From an uncultured Roseibium sp. (GTDB taxonomy: Bacteria > Pseudomonadota > Alphaproteobacteria > Rhizobiales > Stappiaceae), in contig NZ_CANLVF010000003.1 in NCBI RefSeq assembly GCF_947494555.1, positions 843,688 through 907,687 on the forward strand: 64,000 nt of DNA. Reading direction: 5' to 3'. Both the position numbers and the translations under genes were made by a program. The notes below the pieces were generated by a model that saw only the letters and a program-made list of their open reading frames with translations, had not been told where the DNA came from and searched no databases. This document shows, one piece after another, positions 61,054-64,000 of this stretch. How positions within the stretch are numbered: position 1 is the first letter of the stretch; each line of letters begins with the position of its first letter.

Positions 61054-61645
61054 CACGTCAGGAGAACATAGCCTGCTCAGGGCGCAAAGCGCTAAAGCGT
61101 ATGCAGGGTTTTGTGAAAGGGCGTGTTTTTCCGGAAACCGGAGCTCGGCAACCGGAAATAGATGACAGAGGAGAGTTGCCGACACTGACCGAGTTAACTT
61201 CTTTTTGAACGAGGGGCTGGTTCAGTGAAACTTGCTGAGAAAGGGCACATATCAGATGCTGATCATCAGCCGTCGCACTCCAGCGCAGCTTCTCCTGAGC
61301 GGGTATCTATTTCAATGAAATAGATACAGTAATTTTACGGGCCGCGACCAGATTAGAGTCTTCAATAACTTCAAAGAAACAAAAACCAAGTCGGGTTAAC
61401 AGGAGTTATGAAAGTCGGAGGAATCAGTTTTACGGCCGAGTAAACGACATCAATACCAACGTAACATTCAGGTCGTTGTGATCGTTCGGAAACTTGTCCA
61501 CAGGTCTTGTCTTTTGCGAATGGGACTTGTTTGCCAAGATTATGTGTCACGGCTCGGGGCAAAATATCCCGTTCACATCGAAGAGACCTGACACCCGGCT
61601 TCTTTGATAGACCGGGTGTCAGGTGTTTTTGTTTGGGTTGCCGTG
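61054..61645. other. intergenic region with a strong hairpin
   Basis: About 590 bp between two reverse-strand genes. No gene is supported. The only clear structure is the hairpin at 61586-61624. Confidence 0.55.
61586..61630 (+). terminator. 13-bp hairpin with U-tract (plus strand)
   Basis: ACCTGACACCCGG (61586-61598) and CCGGGTGTCAGGT (61612-61624) form a perfect stem with a 13-nt loop, followed by GTTTTT. That is a rho-independent terminator for rightward transcription. The reverse-strand RTX gene ends 22 bp away; on that strand no U-tract follows, so the hairpin may still stabilise its mRNA end. Confidence 0.7.
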
Positions 61646-64000
61646 TTAGGCGACGAGATCGATATAAGTATAGGTCTCCGGAGTATAGACCCACTCGCCA
61701 TTGTCGTTGGTGATCAGCGTGATCTCGGTCGGCTGGTCAAAATTGTCATTCTTGTCGAGAACAGCCAGGGTTTCACTGTTGTAGTTGTCAAAGAGAGTCC
61801 AGTCGTTCTCCCCTTCGATCCACGTCAGGGTGGCGCCGTAATCAACATTCGATGAGCTATCGGCATAGGACAGTTCGTCGATCACGATCGTGTCGGCTCC
61901 GGCGCTGAAGTCTGTGATGTGTGCGGAACCGCCGTTCAGGACAAAAGTGTTTGACCCACCGGTACCTGTCCAGGTGTTGGAACCACCTGTCGAAACGAGC
62001 GTATTGTCCTCGTCGCTACCAATGATCGTGTCCCCGAATTCAGAACCAATGAGGTTCTGGACGTCCCAGAGATAGTCCTCGTGAAATCCTTCCAGGTCCT
62101 GGGTAACCGTGAAATGGGTGCCATGCGACGGGTTATCTGGGTCAATCGACAGTACCGTCATGTCGGCATTGATGGCGCCGAACGCATATTGATAAGTGAC
62201 CGTGTCCTCACCCGTTCCACCAAACACCAGGTTGTGGCCAGTTCCCGTGGCGAATAAGTTGTTGCCTGAGAACCCGTAGAACTTCGCACCACCGCCTGTC
62301 GCGGCGTTGATCGAGTCACCAGTTACGTCAAAACTGAACAGGACATCGTTGTGTTCGGTCCCCATGTAGGTTTTGTACGTGGAGTCGCCGAACATGTGGT
62401 TCCCGTTCCAGGCGCCAAGGAACATGTAGCGTCCCGCACCAATGTCGTCAGAGAAGGAGCCGATGGAAGCGATGTCAGACGCATCTACACTGAAATCATT
62501 GGTTGCGTCACCGCTACCAACGGTCAGACCGTCGGAATCCATGATAAGCACGCTCGACAATAACGCTTCCCCGAAAGCTTTCTTTTCGATCGAGCTCAGC
62601 GAACCCGAGGTACCGAAAATCTCTGCCGCCGAGGCAAAGTCGACATAGGCAAGCACAGTATTCGAGTTGTAGTCATAGATGGTCAGATCATGGCCGTCCG
62701 CTTCGACTTTCACGGCAAGGTTGGTACTGCCTTCCGCGTTCATCGGTAGCAACAGCCTGTCCGTCAACGGGTTGAAATCATAAATTTCCGTTGCCTCGAA
62801 CACGGGATAGTCCGTGGTCTCGACGACCTGCGATGGGGTGCCTCCCACCAACGTGCTGATAAGGTCTGTTCCGGCCGTGAGCATCATGCCCCAAAGCGGA
62901 TTGGTTGCGCCCAGTTCTTCTATCGCCCAACCGAAGAAGTTAGAGGTGGTGTCGATGGTGGTATCCGTAACCAGGCCCATCTGCCATTCGGACATGGACG
63001 ACGTCACAGTGGTTTCCGAAGGTGGAATGTTTCCTATGACAACAGTATCAGTGCCAGAGCCGAGCATTATCTTGTTGGAGTTCGTCGTTCCGTCGAGGTT
63101 GTTTTGATCGACAACGACCCAATTGTTACCGTTGCCGAGCACAACTGTGTTGCTGCCCTTGCCGGTAACAATGAAATCATCTCCGGTCCCGCCGAAAATT
63201 GTCGATGAGCCGCTGCCGCCGTCAATCCGGTTGTCGCCACCGACACCATAGATGATGTTGTCGCCGCCAACTCCGTTGATGGTATCATTTCCTTCACCAC
63301 CGATCAGAGTATCACCGTAGTTGCCGCCGGTGATGTCATTTCCAAAGTCACCACCTTTGAAGATGTTGTGAAAATCGTAACTCTTTCCGGTCGCGCTTGT
63401 ATTGCCCTGCCAATGGTTTTTGGTCACGCCCTGGTAGGTGACATAGTCTTCGGCGTTGCTCGCGTCGATCGCGGTGTAGAGGTAATGTGTTTTCAGATGA
63501 TGCCAGCCGTTCTTGCCGCCATTGGAATAAACCGGGTCAATCAGACTTTCAGCATCGATCGTCAGCTGATCGGCGTCGGTAACAAGCAGGCCGGCTGAGC
63601 GCAGTTCCATTTTGTCGTAGAATGCAAGACCCGTCTGATGCCAGTCCGTGCCGACCAGCAGTTTCTCTTTGGCCATCGCAGTGAAGTCACCATCTCCCCA
63701 CCGGCCACTTACGGTTGGTCCACCATCCAGGGCATAGCCCGCCAGTGTGTCCAGTCCGAGTGTTTGCAGCCTCGTCCATTGACTGTCGGAATAGAAACTC
63801 TCAGAAGAGCTCATTGCAGTTGACGACAGCATTATCGACTGGAATTCAGTCGAGGCCGGGGCAGACCCTGGCTGAAGTGGCTGCACGGCGATCAGGCCGT
63901 TGCTGTCCTTGGAGGCCGGAACAGGGCCGAGCGGCAGGGGATGCACAGCAATCAGATCATTGTCTTCCGGCACGTCTGTACCGCATTTCGGCGACGGCAT
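61646..64000 (-). CDS. large RTX-type calcium-binding secreted protein (may be partial)
   Basis: At least 784 aa. The first ATG complement lies exactly at the window edge, so the true start may be outside. Glycine/aspartate-rich nonapeptide repeats of the RTX kind are visible at about 215-290 (GGNYGDTLIGGEGNDTING and neighbours) and again in the C-terminal third (GNNLFATGTGHNLVFGGTGED, IGSEFGDTIIGSDEDN, SAGADTIVIDEL). They form Ca2+-binding beta-rolls, and such proteins usually leave by a type I system with a C-terminal signal. No cytolysin or protease motif is seen. No type I ABC transporter genes lie in the window. Confidence 0.82.
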   Translation of the reverse strand: MPSPKCGTDVPEDNDLIAVHPLPLGPVPASKDSNGLIAVQPLQPGSAPASTEFQSIMLSSTAMSSSESFYSDSQWTRLQTLGLDTLAGYALDGGPTVSGRWGDGDFTAMAKEKLLVGTDWHQTGLAFYDKMELRSAGLLVTDADQLTIDAESLIDPVYSNGGKNGWHHLKTHYLYTAIDASNAEDYVTYQGVTKNHWQGNTSATGKSYDFHNIFKGGDFGNDITGGNYGDTLIGGEGNDTINGVGGDNIIYGVGGDNRIDGGSGSSTIFGGTGDDFIVTGKGSNTVVLGNGNNWVVVDQNNLDGTTNSNKIMLGSGTDTVVIGNIPPSETTVTSSMSEWQMGLVTDTTIDTTSNFFGWAIEELGATNPLWGMMLTAGTDLISTLVGGTPSQVVETTDYPVFEATEIYDFNPLTDRLLLPMNAEGSTNLAVKVEADGHDLTIYDYNSNTVLAYVDFASAAEIFGTSGSLSSIEKKAFGEALLSSVLIMDSDGLTVGSGDATNDFSVDASDIASIGSFSDDIGAGRYMFLGAWNGNHMFGDSTYKTYMGTEHNDVLFSFDVTGDSINAATGGGAKFYGFSGNNLFATGTGHNLVFGGTGEDTVTYQYAFGAINADMTVLSIDPDNPSHGTHFTVTQDLEGFHEDYLWDVQNLIGSEFGDTIIGSDEDNTLVSTGGSNTWTGTGGSNTFVLNGGSAHITDFSAGADTIVIDELSYADSSSNVDYGATLTWIEGENDWTLFDNYNSETLAVLDKNDNFDQPTEITLITNDNGEWVYTPETYTYIDLVA

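Noticed and set aside
1..64000. CRISPR array, tRNA or rRNA gene
   Set aside because: I looked for regularly spaced repeats, clover-leaf patterns and rRNA signatures and saw none.

Overview
The window looks like a chromosomal or plasmid segment from a marine-type alphaproteobacterium (Rhodobacterales or a Stappiaceae-like relative). This rests on gene style: TRAP transporters, many LysR regulators with divergently transcribed targets, a large periplasmic copper-handling complement, a small tyrosine recombinase and dispersed intergenic repeats. I see no rRNA, tRNA or CRISPR array. The species is not determinable by eye.

Layout. (1) 1-5106: a forward catabolic operon with a TRAP transporter (end of dctP, dctQ, dctM), an Asp/Glu/hydantoin-racemase-like protein, a metal amidohydrolase and a polysaccharide-deacetylase/PuuE-like protein, probably for uptake and opening of a ureide- or hydantoin-like compound. 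(2) 5326-7600: a conjugation remnant. A transposase fragment is fused into a truncated traM, followed by traL, traK and an oriT-like region with an IncP-like nic site. (3) 7.8-16.2 kb: small metabolic or stress genes and their LysR regulators (RidA-like, alpha/beta hydrolase, VOC protein, RsgA, pirin, isochorismatase-like hydrolase, SRPBCC protein). (4) 16.5-22.1 kb: an exported redox set: a DsbD/ScsB-type reductase, a LysR regulator, a secreted protein with two SRPBCC domains and an esterase fused to a DsbA/ScsC-like thioredoxin domain. (5) 22.7-34.2 kb: a copper locus with divergent CueR-type promoters: copZ facing copA, cueR, several c-type cytochromes (one with a Met-rich insert), a multicopper oxidase, small His/Cys-rich exported proteins, DUF2933, DUF411, an L,D-transpeptidase and a ScsC-like thiol oxidoreductase. 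(6) 34.3-39.3 kb: a DUF302 protein, a CadC-like TPR regulator, an NAD(P)-dependent reductase with its LysR regulator and an unknown gene. (7) 39.4-46.5 kb: a reverse-strand cus operon (small His/Cys/Met-rich protein, CusB, CusA, two CusF). CusB carries five tandem CusF-type domains. (8) 46.5-48.3 kb: an AT-rich, gene-poor stretch with a decayed IS3-type element. (9) 48.3-58.1 kb: an eight-gene reverse-strand operon of exported amidohydrolases (three D-aminoacylase-like paralogues and a Tat-exported one), a DUF3299 protein, an outer-membrane-type protein, a small anchored protein and an OprB porin. (10) 58.6-64.0 kb: a two-TM potassium channel, a small tyrosine recombinase, an EamA transporter and a large RTX-type calcium-binding protein that reaches the window edge.

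The copper genes form two coordinated arms. CopA/CopZ would export or buffer cytoplasmic Cu(I). The oxidase, cytochromes, CusF domains and thiol enzymes would act in the periplasm, and CusBA would pump copper out of the cell. The most unusual things are the CusB with five CusF-type domains, in three of which the metal-site Trp is replaced by Met; the esterase-thioredoxin fusion next to an ScsB-type reductase; the eight-gene secreted amidohydrolase operon; and the dispersed intergenic repeat family.
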